A stretch of DNA of 64,000 nt from Kribbella amoyensis (GCF_007828865.1 NZ_VIVK01000001.1:5704001-5768000); one strand, 5' to 3'; shown: positions 16,482-25,647, numbered from the stretch's first letter. A program made the numbers and translations. Notes: generated by a model not told the origin, from the letters alone.

Positions 16482-17024
16482 TCACGAAGTCGGTTCGGCT
16501 CTCGCGATCCGGTAGACCACGTTCGCCCGGAGAGGTCCTTCCGGCTCGTTGGGGTCGTCGAAGTCGTCGGCCGGATCCCGCGTCATGCCGATGCGCCGCA
16601 TCACCGCCTGGGACCGAAGGTTGGTCGCCGTCGTCAAGGCCAGGATCTCAGGAAGGCCGAGCGTGTCGAACCCGAAGGCCAGCACTGCCCGCGCGGCCTC
16701 GGTCGCGTAGCCGTGGCCCCAGGCCGAGCGGGCAAGCCGCCAGCCGATCTCGATCCCGGTGAACGGCAGGTGGTCCTCGACCCGGTCAAGGCCCGCGAAG
16801 CCGACGAACTCCCCCGTCTCCCGGACCTCGACCGCCCACCACCCGTACCCACGCTGGTCGAACTCCTCCTGGAACAGGGCAACGGATGCGTCGCTCTGTT
16901 CGCGGGTGAGAGCTGCACCCAAGTGCTCGCGGACCTCGGGATCGGCGTTCATCGCGGCCCACGGGGCGAGGTCGGACTCCTGCCATCGGCGGAGCGTGAG
17001 TCGTTCGGTGCGCAGTTCAGGCAT
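16482..17024 (-). CDS. GNAT family N-acetyltransferase (RimJ/RimL type)
   Basis: A 180-aa protein beginning MPELRTERLTLRRWQESDL, the classic opening of the RimJ/RimL-like acetyltransferase group. GWRLARSAWGHGYATEAARAVLAFGFD carries the acetyl-CoA-binding R/Q-x-x-G-x-G/A loop, and TNLRSQAVMRRIGM is the usual C-terminal motif. Substrates of this group include ribosomal proteins, polyamines and small amines. The stop lies 11 bases before the GTG of the PrmC-like gene (or overlaps the alternative GTG), so the two are probably one transcription unit. Confidence 0.85.
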   Translation of the reverse strand: MPELRTERLTLRRWQESDLAPWAAMNADPEVREHLGAALTREQSDASVALFQEEFDQRGYGWWAVEVRETGEFVGFAGLDRVEDHLPFTGIEIGWRLARSAWGHGYATEAARAVLAFGFDTLGLPEILALTTATNLRSQAVMRRIGMTRDPADDFDDPNEPEGPLRANVVYRIARAEPTS

Positions 17025-17206
17025 GCCGCCTAGCCAACGCGAGCATCGCTCCGACGGCAACACATTTGCGGCCGGCCCGCTGGGAAGCCGACGCCGAGCA
17101 GCTTACGGACCGCACCCGGCGATGATCACGTCGTACCGCGGAGAGCGCATGGTCACGATCCACGCAAGCTACAAGTCCGGGCAGCAGAAGGCGAACGGAT
17201 ATCGCG

Positions 17207-18148
17207 TCAGGCGAAGGCGTTGACGCCGGTGAGGTCGGCGGACAGCTCCCAGAGGCGGCGGGCGGAGGTCGGGTCGATCGCGTACGGGCGGACGCCGGGG
17301 GCGTCGCCGGTGGAGACTTCGGCGATCTCGCAGTCCTCGCAGAAGACGCCGCCCTGGCCTTCGAGCTGGGGCGAGGTGGCCGCCCAGACCTGGGTGGCCG
17401 CGCCTTGGGCCGGGGTCTTGAAGCCCGGGTTGCCGTCGGCGTCGATCCAGCCGTAGCCGACCATCTCGTCGCGTTCCAGGTGGCGCTGCAGCGGGGTGAG
17501 GATCCCGCCCGGGTGCAGGGCGAAGGCGCGGACCCCGGCGTCCTTGCCGAGGGCATCGAGCTGGACGGCGAACAGGACGTTCGCGGTCTTCGCCTGGCCG
17601 TAGGCGGCCCACTTCTCGTACGCCAGGGTGAACTGCGGGTCGTCCCAGCGGATGTCGGAGCGCCGATGCCCGGTCGAGGAGACCGAGACGACCCGGGCGC
17701 CGCCGTCGACGATCGCCGGCCAGAGTCGGTTGACCAGGGCGAAGTGGCCGAGGTGGTTGGTGGCGAACTGGGCCTCCCAGCCGGGACCGACGCGGGTCTC
17801 CGGGCAGGCCATGATCGCCGCGTTGTTGATCTGCAGGTGGATCGTTCGGCCGCTCGCGAGGAACCGGTCGGCGAACGCCTGGACGCTGTCCAGGTCACCG
17901 AGGTCCAGCCGGTCGATCTCGACCCCGGCGACACCGGCGAGGGCTTCCGCGGCGGCCTCCGGACGACGGGCCGGGACGACGACCTGGGCGCCGGCGCGGG
18001 TCAGGGCGCGGGTGGTCTCCAGGCCGAGACCCGAGTACCCACCGGTGACGACCGCGAGCTTGCCGGTGAGGTCGAGGCCGGCCAGGACGTCGTCGGCGGT
18101 GCTGTCGTGGCCGAAGCCGGAGCCGATCTTGTGTTGTGCGGTGCTCAT
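17207..18148 (-). CDS. Short-chain dehydrogenase/reductase
   Basis: A 313-aa SDR with the NAD(P)-binding TGGYSGLGLETTRAL (about residues 33-47), NNAAIMACP, a catalytic Ser in VVSVSSTGHRRS and the YxxxK-like segment YEKWAAYGQAKTANVLF (Tyr and Lys). The pattern is that of WW-domain-oxidoreductase/retinol-dehydrogenase-like SDRs acting on hydrophobic alcohols or ketones. The ATG at 18148 is used; in-frame ATG 18154 and GTG 18160 are alternatives and no strong ribosome site distinguishes them. It follows the LysR gene on the same strand, separated by a 16-base palindrome. Confidence 0.8.
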   Translation of the reverse strand: MSTAQHKIGSGFGHDSTADDVLAGLDLTGKLAVVTGGYSGLGLETTRALTRAGAQVVVPARRPEAAAEALAGVAGVEIDRLDLGDLDSVQAFADRFLASGRTIHLQINNAAIMACPETRVGPGWEAQFATNHLGHFALVNRLWPAIVDGGARVVSVSSTGHRRSDIRWDDPQFTLAYEKWAAYGQAKTANVLFAVQLDALGKDAGVRAFALHPGGILTPLQRHLERDEMVGYGWIDADGNPGFKTPAQGAATQVWAATSPQLEGQGGVFCEDCEIAEVSTGDAPGVRPYAIDPTSARRLWELSADLTGVNAFA

Positions 18149-18166
18149 GTCCATCGACACTACGAG

Positions 18167-18182
18167 CTAGAGCCAGCTCTAG
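18167..18182. promoter_or_regulatory. Palindrome CTAGAGC-CA-GCTCTAG
   Basis: Perfect 7-base arms with a 2-base centre lie between the LysR stop and the SDR start, 19 bases upstream of the SDR ATG. The position suits an operator for the SDR gene. It has no T-run, so it is not a typical intrinsic terminator. Confidence 0.5.
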
Positions 18183-18183
18183 G

Positions 18184-19074
18184 TCAAGTGTCGAGCTGGG
18201 GATCCGCGCGCAGGGATTCGGCCAGCCGGAGCAGGGCCGGATTCGGGCTGTCGGGGCTCCAGCAGGCGTGCAGCGTGACCGAGTGCGCGTCGGCCGCGTC
18301 GAGTTCCCGGTACCGCACGCCCTCGACGCCCATCGCCATGATCGATCGCGGGATCAGCGCGCACCCGAGACCGGCGCGGACCAGGGCCAGCATCGTCGGG
18401 ACCTGCGAGGCCAGCTGGCTCACGGCGTACCGGTTCATCCCGATCATCGCGGCGCAGATGTCGTGCAGGTACCGCGATCCCTCCGGGCTGTAGCCGATGT
18501 AGTCGTCGGTCACGTCGGCCAGCGCCACCGGGCCGTCGCCCTCGGCCAGCGGGTGATCGCCGGGGACCGCGAGGACCAGGTCCTCGGAGTGCACGAGCAG
18601 CGACTCGAAGCCGTCCGGGATCGGAGGGCGGACCAGGCCGACGTCGATCTCCAGGTTCGCGAGTGCCTCGAACTGGTCCGGGCTGACCAGCTCGGTCAGC
18701 TCGACGCTCACCGCGGGTGTTCGGCGGCCGACCATCGCGAGGAAGTCGGCGAGCACGGCGTACGCCCCGATCGCGGTGAACGCGATCCGCAGGGTCCCGG
18801 TCTGGCCCTCGGCTGCTCGCCGGGTCGCCTCGGGCGCGACCTCGAGCAGGGCCAGGACCCGGTGACAGTGTTCGAGGAAGACCTCGCCGGCCGCGTTCAG
18901 CCGTACTCCCCTGCCGGTCCGGTCGAACAGGGTGACGCCGAGTGTGCGTTCCAGGCCCTGGACCTGCCGGGTCAGCGGTGGCTGGGTCATGTTCAGCCGC
19001 TGGGCCGCGCGGCCGAAGTGCTGTTCCTCGGCGACCGCGACGAACCCGCGCAGTTGCTGCAGTGACAGATCCAT
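18184..19074 (-). CDS. LysR family transcriptional regulator
   Basis: A 296-aa protein with the LysR N-terminal winged helix-turn-helix (MDLSLQQLRGFVAVAEEQHFGRAAQRLNMTQPPLTRQVQGLE) and an effector-binding domain of the periplasmic-binding-protein fold. The ATG at 19074 gives the normal family N-terminus. It is divergent from the acid-sugar catabolic cluster that begins at 19179, the usual arrangement for a LysR activator controlling a catabolic operon, so its coinducer may be a pathway intermediate (inference). The 104 bases between them would hold the binding site. Confidence 0.9.
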   Translation of the reverse strand: MDLSLQQLRGFVAVAEEQHFGRAAQRLNMTQPPLTRQVQGLERTLGVTLFDRTGRGVRLNAAGEVFLEHCHRVLALLEVAPEATRRAAEGQTGTLRIAFTAIGAYAVLADFLAMVGRRTPAVSVELTELVSPDQFEALANLEIDVGLVRPPIPDGFESLLVHSEDLVLAVPGDHPLAEGDGPVALADVTDDYIGYSPEGSRYLHDICAAMIGMNRYAVSQLASQVPTMLALVRAGLGCALIPRSIMAMGVEGVRYRELDAADAHSVTLHACWSPDSPNPALLRLAESLRADPQLDT

Positions 19075-19178
19075 ACGGCCTCGGTATCGATCGATGCGGA
19101 AACGGGCTTGGACGAGCATAACGGAAAGCCCTTACCTTCGAGCCACCGGAACGACGAAACCTGACGGAGGAGCCAAGC

Positions 19179-20162
19179 GTGACCAAGCTGGCCGTGGTGA
19201 TGACACCGGAGCGCGCAGACGACGTGATCAGCGCCGAGACCCGCACGCTGCTGGCGGAGCGATTCGAGGTGAGCTGGGCCGCCGACGTCGATCCGTCGAC
19301 CGTCGCCACGCTCGCCGAGGGCAGCGACGTCCTGCTCACCAGCTGGGGTACTCCGCACCTGGACGCGTCGATCTGGGCCTCGGGCACCGGTCCGAAGGTG
19401 GTGGCGCACGCGGCCGGGTCGGTGAAGCGGCTGGTCGACCCGGTGATCTTCGAACAGGACGTGGCCGTGTTCTCCGCGGGTGGCCGGATCGCCTGGTCGG
19501 TCGGCGAGTACTGCCTGGCCGCGATGCTCACCCTGGCCCGCAAGCTCCCCCGCTTCGACGCGGCGATCCGCGACGGCGGCTGGAAGCAGACCGCCTTCCG
19601 AGGTGGCGAACTGGCCGGCCAGCAGGTGGGCCTGCTCGGCGCCAGCTCGACGGCTCGCGCGCTGATCACGCTGCTGAAGCCGTTCGGTTGCGACGTCGTC
19701 GTCTACGACCCGTACCTGACCCAGCAGCGCGCGGCCGCCCTCGGAGTACGTAGCGCATCGCTCGAGGAAACGATGGCCTGCCCGTTCGTCTCGCTGCATG
19801 TCCCCGATGTCCCGGAGACGAAGGGCCTCGTGACCCGCAAGCTGATCGAGCAACTCCCCGACAACGCCGTCGTCGTGAACTCGTCCCGCGGACCCGCGAT
19901 CGACCAGCAGGCGCTGCTCGACCACGCGCTCGACGGCCGGATCTACGCCGCGCTCGACGTGTACGACCCGGAGCCGCCGGCCTTCGACGCGACGACGCTC
20001 GCCGCTCCGAACCTGCTGCTGACCCCGCACGTCGCGGGTGACACCAAGGAGGGCCACCTCGCCCTGACCGGGTACGTCGTCGCCGACGTGCTCGCGTATC
20101 TCGGCAACGGCACCAAGGGGCCGAGCTACGTCGACCCCTCCAGCTGGTCGATCGCGGCCTGA
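19179..20162 (+). CDS. D-isomer 2-hydroxyacid dehydrogenase
   Basis: A 327-aa NAD-dependent hydroxyacid dehydrogenase. The nucleotide-binding turn is degenerate: GQQVGLLGASSTARALI replaces the usual GxGxxG. The catalytic motifs are present: VVNSSRGPAIDQQALLDHAL (catalytic Arg), DVYDPEPP (Glu) and LLTPHVAGDT (His). The GTG start follows GGAGGAG. It is the first gene of a compact cluster for uptake and breakdown of an unidentified sugar or sugar acid, where it would reduce or oxidise a 2-keto or 2-hydroxy acid intermediate. Confidence 0.8.
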   Translation: MTKLAVVMTPERADDVISAETRTLLAERFEVSWAADVDPSTVATLAEGSDVLLTSWGTPHLDASIWASGTGPKVVAHAAGSVKRLVDPVIFEQDVAVFSAGGRIAWSVGEYCLAAMLTLARKLPRFDAAIRDGGWKQTAFRGGELAGQQVGLLGASSTARALITLLKPFGCDVVVYDPYLTQQRAAALGVRSASLEETMACPFVSLHVPDVPETKGLVTRKLIEQLPDNAVVVNSSRGPAIDQQALLDHALDGRIYAALDVYDPEPPAFDATTLAAPNLLLTPHVAGDTKEGHLALTGYVVADVLAYLGNGTKGPSYVDPSSWSIAA

Positions 20163-20172
20163 GAGGACAACC

Positions 20173-21315
20173 ATGTCGCGGATCAGATCCGTCGAGGTGT
20201 TCCCCGTCGCCGTACCGTTCGCGCGCCGGTTCGTGCTCGGCAGCGGCGCCGTGGGAACGCCCGACCAACGGCCCGACCAGGCGTCGGCGGTCGTGTTCGT
20301 GAAACTGACGACCGAGGACGGTGTGGTCGGCTGGGGTGAGCAGCGAGCCTTGCCGAGCTGGAGCTACGAGACGGCCGAGACGATGGCCGTGGTGATCAAG
20401 CGGCACCTGGAACCGTTGCTGCTCGAGCTCACCCCGTTCGACGTCGAGCTCTTCCATCGACGGGCGGCCAAGCGGCTCAGCCCGTCGGTGTCGAACGGCT
20501 TCCCGTTCGCCCGGGCGGCCGTGGACCTGGCGATGCACGACGCCGCCGGCAAGCTCGCCGGAGTACCGGTGCACGCGTTGCTCGGTGGCAAGGTGCAGGA
20601 CGAGATCCCGCTCTGCTCCGCGATCGGGGTCGGTCCGCCGGAGGCCGTCCGTGAGCACGCCGAACAGTCGTCCGACTATGCGGCGTACAAGGTGAAGATC
20701 GGTGGGGACCCGGACCAGGACGCGGCCGCGATCGAGGCGGTCGCCGAGGTGGCCGGGGCGAAGCCGCTGTGGCTCGACGCGAACCAGTCGTACCGGCCGA
20801 GCGCGTTGCGGCAGTTGCTCGACCGGACCCGGGACCTCCGCACGATCCATTGCGTCGAGCAACCGGTGCCGAGTACCGACGTGCTCGCGATGCGCCGGTT
20901 GCGGACGCTGATCGACCTGCCGGTCGCGATCGACGAGGGGAGCTTCACCGCGCAGGACCTGGCCCGGACCCTGCAACTCGACGCGGCCGATCTCGTCGTG
21001 GTGAAGATCTGCAAGTCCGGCGGTCTGCGGAACGCCCTGAAGACCGCCCAGGTGGCGGTCGCCGGTGGACTCGAACTGCTCTCCAGCGGGCTGACCGACT
21101 GCGGGATCGGGTTCGCCGCCGCGGTGCACGTGTTCAGCCAGCTCGACCTGGCGTTGCCGGCCGAACTCAACGGCCCGGAACTGCTCGCCGACCTCTACGT
21201 CGACGGGCTGACGATCACCAAGGCCGTCGCGACGGTCCCCACCGCCCCTGGCCTGGGCGTCGAGGTCGACGAGGAGCGGATCCGCGCCGAGTCGATCGAC
21301 CTGCTCTTCAGCTGA
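20173..21315 (+). CDS. Enolase-superfamily (mandelate racemase/muconate lactonizing type) enzyme
   Basis: A 380-aa protein with the capping domain and barrel of the enolase superfamily. Visible are the YKVKIG KxK catalytic lysines (about residues 174-178), the metal ligands Asp in LWLDANQSY, Glu in CVEQPVPSTD and Asp/Glu in VAIDEGSF, and a second lysine in VVKICKSGG. Enzymes of this group abstract the proton alpha to a carboxylate, as in acid-sugar dehydratases, racemases and cycloisomerases. With the neighbouring dehydrogenase, isomerase and sugar importer, an acid-sugar dehydratase role is the best guess. Confidence 0.8.
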   Translation: MSRIRSVEVFPVAVPFARRFVLGSGAVGTPDQRPDQASAVVFVKLTTEDGVVGWGEQRALPSWSYETAETMAVVIKRHLEPLLLELTPFDVELFHRRAAKRLSPSVSNGFPFARAAVDLAMHDAAGKLAGVPVHALLGGKVQDEIPLCSAIGVGPPEAVREHAEQSSDYAAYKVKIGGDPDQDAAAIEAVAEVAGAKPLWLDANQSYRPSALRQLLDRTRDLRTIHCVEQPVPSTDVLAMRRLRTLIDLPVAIDEGSFTAQDLARTLQLDAADLVVVKICKSGGLRNALKTAQVAVAGGLELLSSGLTDCGIGFAAAVHVFSQLDLALPAELNGPELLADLYVDGLTITKAVATVPTAPGLGVEVDEERIRAESIDLLFS

Positions 21316-21324
21316 GGAGAGTCC

Positions 21325-22632
21325 ATGCAGTCACAGCTGTCCCGCCGCAGCTTGCTCAAGCTCACCGGCCTGGCCGGGCTCGGAGCCGCGGCCGCCGGAT
21401 GTTCGTCCGGGCCACCGGACGGTACGGCCACCTGGTCGATGTGGTCCAGCAGTCCCGCCGAACGCAAGGTGTGGGATGCCTTCGGCGCCTACGTCGAACG
21501 CGAACTCGGGGTCCGCTCGGCCGCCATGCTCACCCCGTCGGGCGGGTACCCGACCAAGCTCGACCTGCAACTGGTCAGCGGGACCGCCGGCCTGGTGACG
21601 GCGATCAACGGCACCCTGATCCCGACGTACGCCGCGCGCGGTGCGCACCAGCCGCTGGACGACCTGATCGCCGCCGACCCCGACTTCGACCTGACCGACT
21701 TCTACCAGCCGATCCGCAAGATCAGCAGCTTCAACGGCAAGACGTACGCGATCGGCTTCGACGTCGCGCCGACCGTGCTCTACTACAACAAGACGCTGCT
21801 CGCCAAGCAGGGCATCCCGGAGCCGTCCCCGACCGAGCCGATGCCGTGGGCAACGTTCCGGGAGCTGGCCAAGGAGCTGACCCGGCCACCGGACCAGTAC
21901 GGGTTCACCTGCGCGCCGGCGATCGACGACCTGGTCTCCTGGATCTACTGCGCCGGTGGCAACGTGATGAACGACGACGCCACCCGCAGCATCCTGGCCG
22001 AGCCGGAGGCGCTGGAGGCGGTCCAGTTCGTGGTGGACCTGTTCGTCAAGGACAAGGTCACGCCGCCGATCGCGAACCTGGTCACCGAGAACTCGCTGGC
22101 GAACTTCCTCGAGGGCAACGTCGCGTTCATGCAGAACGGGCCCTGGCAGGTGGTGAACGTGCGCAAGGCCAAGTTCGACTGGGACGTCGTACCGTTCCCG
22201 GCCGGCGCTGTCGGGAGTACGCCTCGGGTGTCGGGGTCCGGCTTCGCGATCCCGTCCGGGGTCCGCGGCAAGGACCTGGAGCTGGCCTGGAAGTTGCTCA
22301 AGACGCTGACCAGTACCGGGGCGCTGGACATCTACGCGAAAGCGGGCCGGAACAACCCCGCCAGGTTGAGTGCCGGGAGCGCGTTCAAGCCGCCGCCCGA
22401 CAACCTCGGCATCGTCCAGCAGATCCTGGCCGGCAAGCTGGCCGGCGGGCATCCGTTCGACGTGACCAGCAACTGGAACCAGGTCAAGCAGCTGCTCGGC
22501 CAGGACCTGCCGCGGACGTTCCTCGGTCAGGTCCCGGTGCGGGACGCGATCGACGGGCTGACCCCGCGGCTCGACGTGCTCATGCAGCAGCACCAGGACA
22601 ACGTCCGCCAAGCCACGGCCAGGAAAGGGTGA
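21325..22632 (+). CDS. Sugar ABC transporter solute-binding lipoprotein
   Basis: A 435-aa extracellular binding protein (family 1). The N-terminus has a twin-arginine-like SRRSLLKLTGL followed by a lipobox AAAAGCSSG (Cys at about 27), so it is lipid-anchored outside the membrane. The rest shows the typical WSMWSSSPAE opening, TPSGGYPTKL and AFMQNGPW motifs of carbohydrate-binding proteins. It is followed by two permease genes with overlapping or near-overlapping starts. The ligand is not identifiable from sequence, but the cluster suggests a sugar acid or oligosaccharide. Confidence 0.88.
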   Translation: MQSQLSRRSLLKLTGLAGLGAAAAGCSSGPPDGTATWSMWSSSPAERKVWDAFGAYVERELGVRSAAMLTPSGGYPTKLDLQLVSGTAGLVTAINGTLIPTYAARGAHQPLDDLIAADPDFDLTDFYQPIRKISSFNGKTYAIGFDVAPTVLYYNKTLLAKQGIPEPSPTEPMPWATFRELAKELTRPPDQYGFTCAPAIDDLVSWIYCAGGNVMNDDATRSILAEPEALEAVQFVVDLFVKDKVTPPIANLVTENSLANFLEGNVAFMQNGPWQVVNVRKAKFDWDVVPFPAGAVGSTPRVSGSGFAIPSGVRGKDLELAWKLLKTLTSTGALDIYAKAGRNNPARLSAGSAFKPPPDNLGIVQQILAGKLAGGHPFDVTSNWNQVKQLLGQDLPRTFLGQVPVRDAIDGLTPRLDVLMQQHQDNVRQATARKG

Positions 22633-22637
22633 GCCGG

Positions 22638-23579
22638 ATGGCTGTCGAAACTCTCACCGCACCTCCGGCGACCGGCCGGAGCGCCTCCGCCCACGGGTCC
22701 CGGAAACCGCGAAGCCGCGAGGCGCTCACCGCCTGGCTCTTCATCCTGCCGAGCCTGATCGGCTTCCTCGTCTTCACGGCCGGGCCGGTGCTCGCGGCCG
22801 GCGTGATCTCCCTGCTCGACTGGAACCTGTTCAGTCCCCCGACCTGGGCCGGGCTGCGCAACTTCGCCCGGCTCGGCCCGGATCCGACGTTCTGGTCCGC
22901 GCTCGGCAACACGGCGTACTTCACCTTCCTGAGTGTGCCGCTGACCCTGCTGGTCAGTCTCGTGCTGGCGTTGCTGCTGAACCAGGGGCTGCGCCGGGTC
23001 GCGGTCTTCCGGTCGCTCCTGTTGTTGCCGTACGCCACGATCACGGTGGCGGTGGCGTTCGTCTGGATCTGGCTCTACATCCCGCACGACGGTCTGGTGA
23101 ACGCCGTGCTCGGGCTGATCGGGATCGACGGGCCGGCCTGGCTGATCAGCGACTTCTGGGCGATGCCCGCGCTGATCGCGATGAGCGTGTGGAAGAGCTT
23201 CGGGTTCGGCATGGTGGTCTTCCTGGCCGGCTTGCAGGCGATCCCGCAGCAGCTCTACGAGGCCGCGCGGGTGGACGGCAGTTCGGCGTGGCAGCGGTTC
23301 CGCAACGTCACCCTGCCGATGCTGTCGCCGGCGATGTTCTTCGTCGTGGTCACCTCGATCATCGGGTCGTTCCAGGTGTTCGACCAGGCACTGATCATGA
23401 CCAACGGCGGGCCGGGATCACGGACCACGACGCTGGTCATGTACATCTACCGGACCGGCTTCGAGAACTACGACCAGGGGTACGCCGCGGCCCAGTCGCT
23501 GGTCCTGTTCGGCTTCATCGTGGTGATCACGGCGGCCCAGTTCCTGCTGCAGCGGAGGCTCGTCCACTATGACAACTGA
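22638..23579 (+). CDS. Sugar ABC transporter permease (MalF/UgpA type)
   Basis: A 313-aa membrane protein with about six transmembrane helices. The cytoplasmic EAA loop EAARVDGSSAWQRFRNVTLPML docks on the ATPase. The ATG at 22638 has AGGAAAGG 9 bases upstream; an overlapping GTG at 22629 is less well placed. It forms the pore with the next gene product. No ATP-binding subunit is encoded in the cluster; actinobacterial importers of this type usually share one, MsiK. Confidence 0.88.
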   Translation: MAVETLTAPPATGRSASAHGSRKPRSREALTAWLFILPSLIGFLVFTAGPVLAAGVISLLDWNLFSPPTWAGLRNFARLGPDPTFWSALGNTAYFTFLSVPLTLLVSLVLALLLNQGLRRVAVFRSLLLLPYATITVAVAFVWIWLYIPHDGLVNAVLGLIGIDGPAWLISDFWAMPALIAMSVWKSFGFGMVVFLAGLQAIPQQLYEAARVDGSSAWQRFRNVTLPMLSPAMFFVVVTSIIGSFQVFDQALIMTNGGPGSRTTTLVMYIYRTGFENYDQGYAAAQSLVLFGFIVVITAAQFLLQRRLVHYDN

Positions 23580-24438
23580 GACGCTCACCCTGCCCTGGCG
23601 GAGTACGACGACCGACGGCTCCACGGCCGTCCGCAAGCTGCTCGTCTTCGGGTGCTTCCTGGTCACCGCGCTCACCCTGATCCCGGTGGTGATGATGGTG
23701 CTGGTCGCGTTCCAGTCCGACGCCGAGTCGATGGCGGCGCGGCCCTCGTTCTGGCCGAGCAGCTGGCATCCGGAGAACCTCCAACGCGCGTTCGAACTGG
23801 TCCCGCTCGGCCGGTACCTGCTGAACACGGTCATCTTCGCGGCCGGGACGACGTTGCTGGAGACAATCACCGCGGCGCTCGCGGCGTACGCGTTCGCCCG
23901 GCTGACCTTCCCGGGCCGGTCCTGGTTGTTCGGGATCTACCTGGCCACGCTGATGATCCCGTCCCAGGTGACGCTGATCCCGCAGTTCGTGCTGGTCGCG
24001 AAGCTGCAAGGGATCGACACCTGGCCGGGGATGATCCTGCCGCACGCCTTCACCGCGATCGGGGTCTTCCTGCTCCGCCAGTTCTTCCTCGGCATCCCGA
24101 AGGACTACGAGGAGGCCGCCCGGCTCGACGGCGCGAACCGGTGGCAGGCGTTCCTGCGGGTGATCGTGCCGCTGGCGATCCCGGCGATCGCGACGCTGGC
24201 GGTGTTCAAGTTCATCGGCCAGTGGAACAACCTGTTGTGGCCGCTGGTCATCTCGAACAGCGACGCGACCCGGACCGCGGCCGTCGGGCTGCAGGTGTTC
24301 CAGGACACCAACGGCACCCAGTGGAACCTGCTGCTGATGGCCGCCACGATCACCACGGTCCCGTTGATCGTGCTCTTCTTCCTGACCCAACGCTGGTTCG
24401 TCCGAGGCATCACCATGAGCGGACTGGGAGGCCGCTAG
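23569..24438 (+). CDS. Sugar ABC transporter permease (MalG/UgpE type)
   Basis: A 289-aa integral membrane protein whose ATG overlaps the preceding permease by 11 bases. It has the MalG-family EAA motif EEAARLDGANRWQAFLRVIVPLAIP and about six membrane helices. It is the second half of the importer channel and should pair with the permease upstream and the binding lipoprotein at 21325. Confidence 0.88.
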   Translation: MTTETLTLPWRSTTTDGSTAVRKLLVFGCFLVTALTLIPVVMMVLVAFQSDAESMAARPSFWPSSWHPENLQRAFELVPLGRYLLNTVIFAAGTTLLETITAALAAYAFARLTFPGRSWLFGIYLATLMIPSQVTLIPQFVLVAKLQGIDTWPGMILPHAFTAIGVFLLRQFFLGIPKDYEEAARLDGANRWQAFLRVIVPLAIPAIATLAVFKFIGQWNNLLWPLVISNSDATRTAAVGLQVFQDTNGTQWNLLLMAATITTVPLIVLFFLTQRWFVRGITMSGLGGR

Positions 24439-24441
24439 TTC

Positions 24442-25233
24442 ATGAACTATCTCTGGTCCGTCTTCACCAAACCGTTCGCCGAGTTGCCCGGTGACGAACT
24501 CGGTCGCCTGGTCGCGGGCCTCGGCTTCACCGGCGCCGAGGTCCCGGTCCGCGACACCGCGTTCGTCACACCGTCGACCGCGGTCAAGGTGCTGCCCGAG
24601 TTCGCCGAACAACTGCGTGCCGAGGGGGTCGAGCCGATCAGCATCGCGAGCGACCTGGCCGAGAGCACGTTCGAGGCGGCCGCGGCGGCGCGAGTACCGA
24701 TGATCCGCGTCATGGCCGACCTGGGGCCCGACGGGTATGCCGCGTCGGTGGCGCGCGTGCGCGGGTCGCTGGAGGCCGTTGTGGGGTACGCGGCCCAGTA
24801 CGGCGTGCAGGTTGGTGTGCAGCCCCACCACGGGAAGTACGTCTCGTCGACGCTCGGGGTGCTGCAGTTGCTGGACAGTTTGCCGCCCGAGCATTTCCAG
24901 CTGGTCTGGGACGCGGCCCACGACGCCCTCGCCGGAGACGCGCCGCACGTCACCCTCGACCTGGCGAAGGACCGACTGGGCATCGTCAACCTGAAGAACG
25001 TGAAGTACACGGCAACCGAGCCGACCGACGACGTAGGTGGCGCCTGGAAGCCCTGGTTCGTCCCCGGCCCCGAAGGCCTCTCCAACTGGTCCGCGATCTT
25101 CCGCCAACTCGAGAACCAGAACTGGACCGGTCCGATCTGCCTGTCCGGCCAGTACTCAGACCCGTCCGTCCCCATCCACGACCGCCTCCGCACCGACCTC
25201 GAAGCAGCCCGCCGAGCAGCCGGCGAGATCTAG
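24442..25233 (+). CDS. Sugar phosphate isomerase/epimerase-like TIM barrel
   Basis: A 263-aa protein of the xylose-isomerase-like TIM-barrel family, with VGVQPHHGKYVSS (metal-binding region), LVWDAAHDALAG and NLKNVKYTAT near the barrel strands. Members interconvert sugars or cleave hydroxy-acid intermediates. It begins three bases after the preceding permease stop, so it is the last gene of the six-gene transport and catabolic unit. The exact reaction is open. Confidence 0.75.
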   Translation: MNYLWSVFTKPFAELPGDELGRLVAGLGFTGAEVPVRDTAFVTPSTAVKVLPEFAEQLRAEGVEPISIASDLAESTFEAAAAARVPMIRVMADLGPDGYAASVARVRGSLEAVVGYAAQYGVQVGVQPHHGKYVSSTLGVLQLLDSLPPEHFQLVWDAAHDALAGDAPHVTLDLAKDRLGIVNLKNVKYTATEPTDDVGGAWKPWFVPGPEGLSNWSAIFRQLENQNWTGPICLSGQYSDPSVPIHDRLRTDLEAARRAAGEI

Positions 25234-25296
25234 TTCGGGCTTGATGTCGAGGTGGGGTGGCAGACTCCGACGTCTTGGGTGAGGAAGGGAGTTGCT

Positions 25297-25647
25297 TTGA
25301 AGTACATGTTGCTGATCTATGGGAACGCCGAGACCTGGGACGCGATGGAGAAGATCGGCGAGGAGGCCGTGATGGCCGCTCATCGGGTGATCTGGGACGA
25401 GACCCGGGCGCGCGGTGAGTACATCGCGTCGGAAGGGCTGACGACCAAGGGGGCCCGGATCGTGCAGGTGGTCGACGGCGAGGCCACGGTGACGGACGGG
25501 CCGTTCAGCGAGGCCAAGGAGGTGCTGGCCGGGTACTACCTGCTCGAGTGTGACCTGGAGCGGGCGACCGAGCTGGCTGCTCGGCTGCCGGAGGCGCCGT
25601 ATTCGCCGATCGAGGTGCGGGCCGTCACCGACCCCCTCGAGGAGTGA
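25297..25647 (+). CDS. YCII-related protein (DGPF domain)
   Basis: A 116-aa small protein with the KYMLLIYGN opening and the conserved TDGPFSEAKEVLAGYYLLE block of YCII/DGPF proteins. These are common next to ECF sigma factors in actinobacteria and some may be enzymes, but function is poorly defined. No sigma factor gene is next to it here. The TTG at 25297 is used because GGGAG lies 5 bases upstream; the later ATG at 25306 is less well placed. Confidence 0.8.
   Translation: MKYMLLIYGNAETWDAMEKIGEEAVMAAHRVIWDETRARGEYIASEGLTTKGARIVQVVDGEATVTDGPFSEAKEVLAGYYLLECDLERATELAARLPEAPYSPIEVRAVTDPLEE

Noticed and set aside
20769..22637. Upstream extension of the permease frame, giving a 936-residue protein
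   Set aside because: This part reads through the enolase-superfamily and binding-protein genes in another frame and has no family features; the permease starts at 22638.
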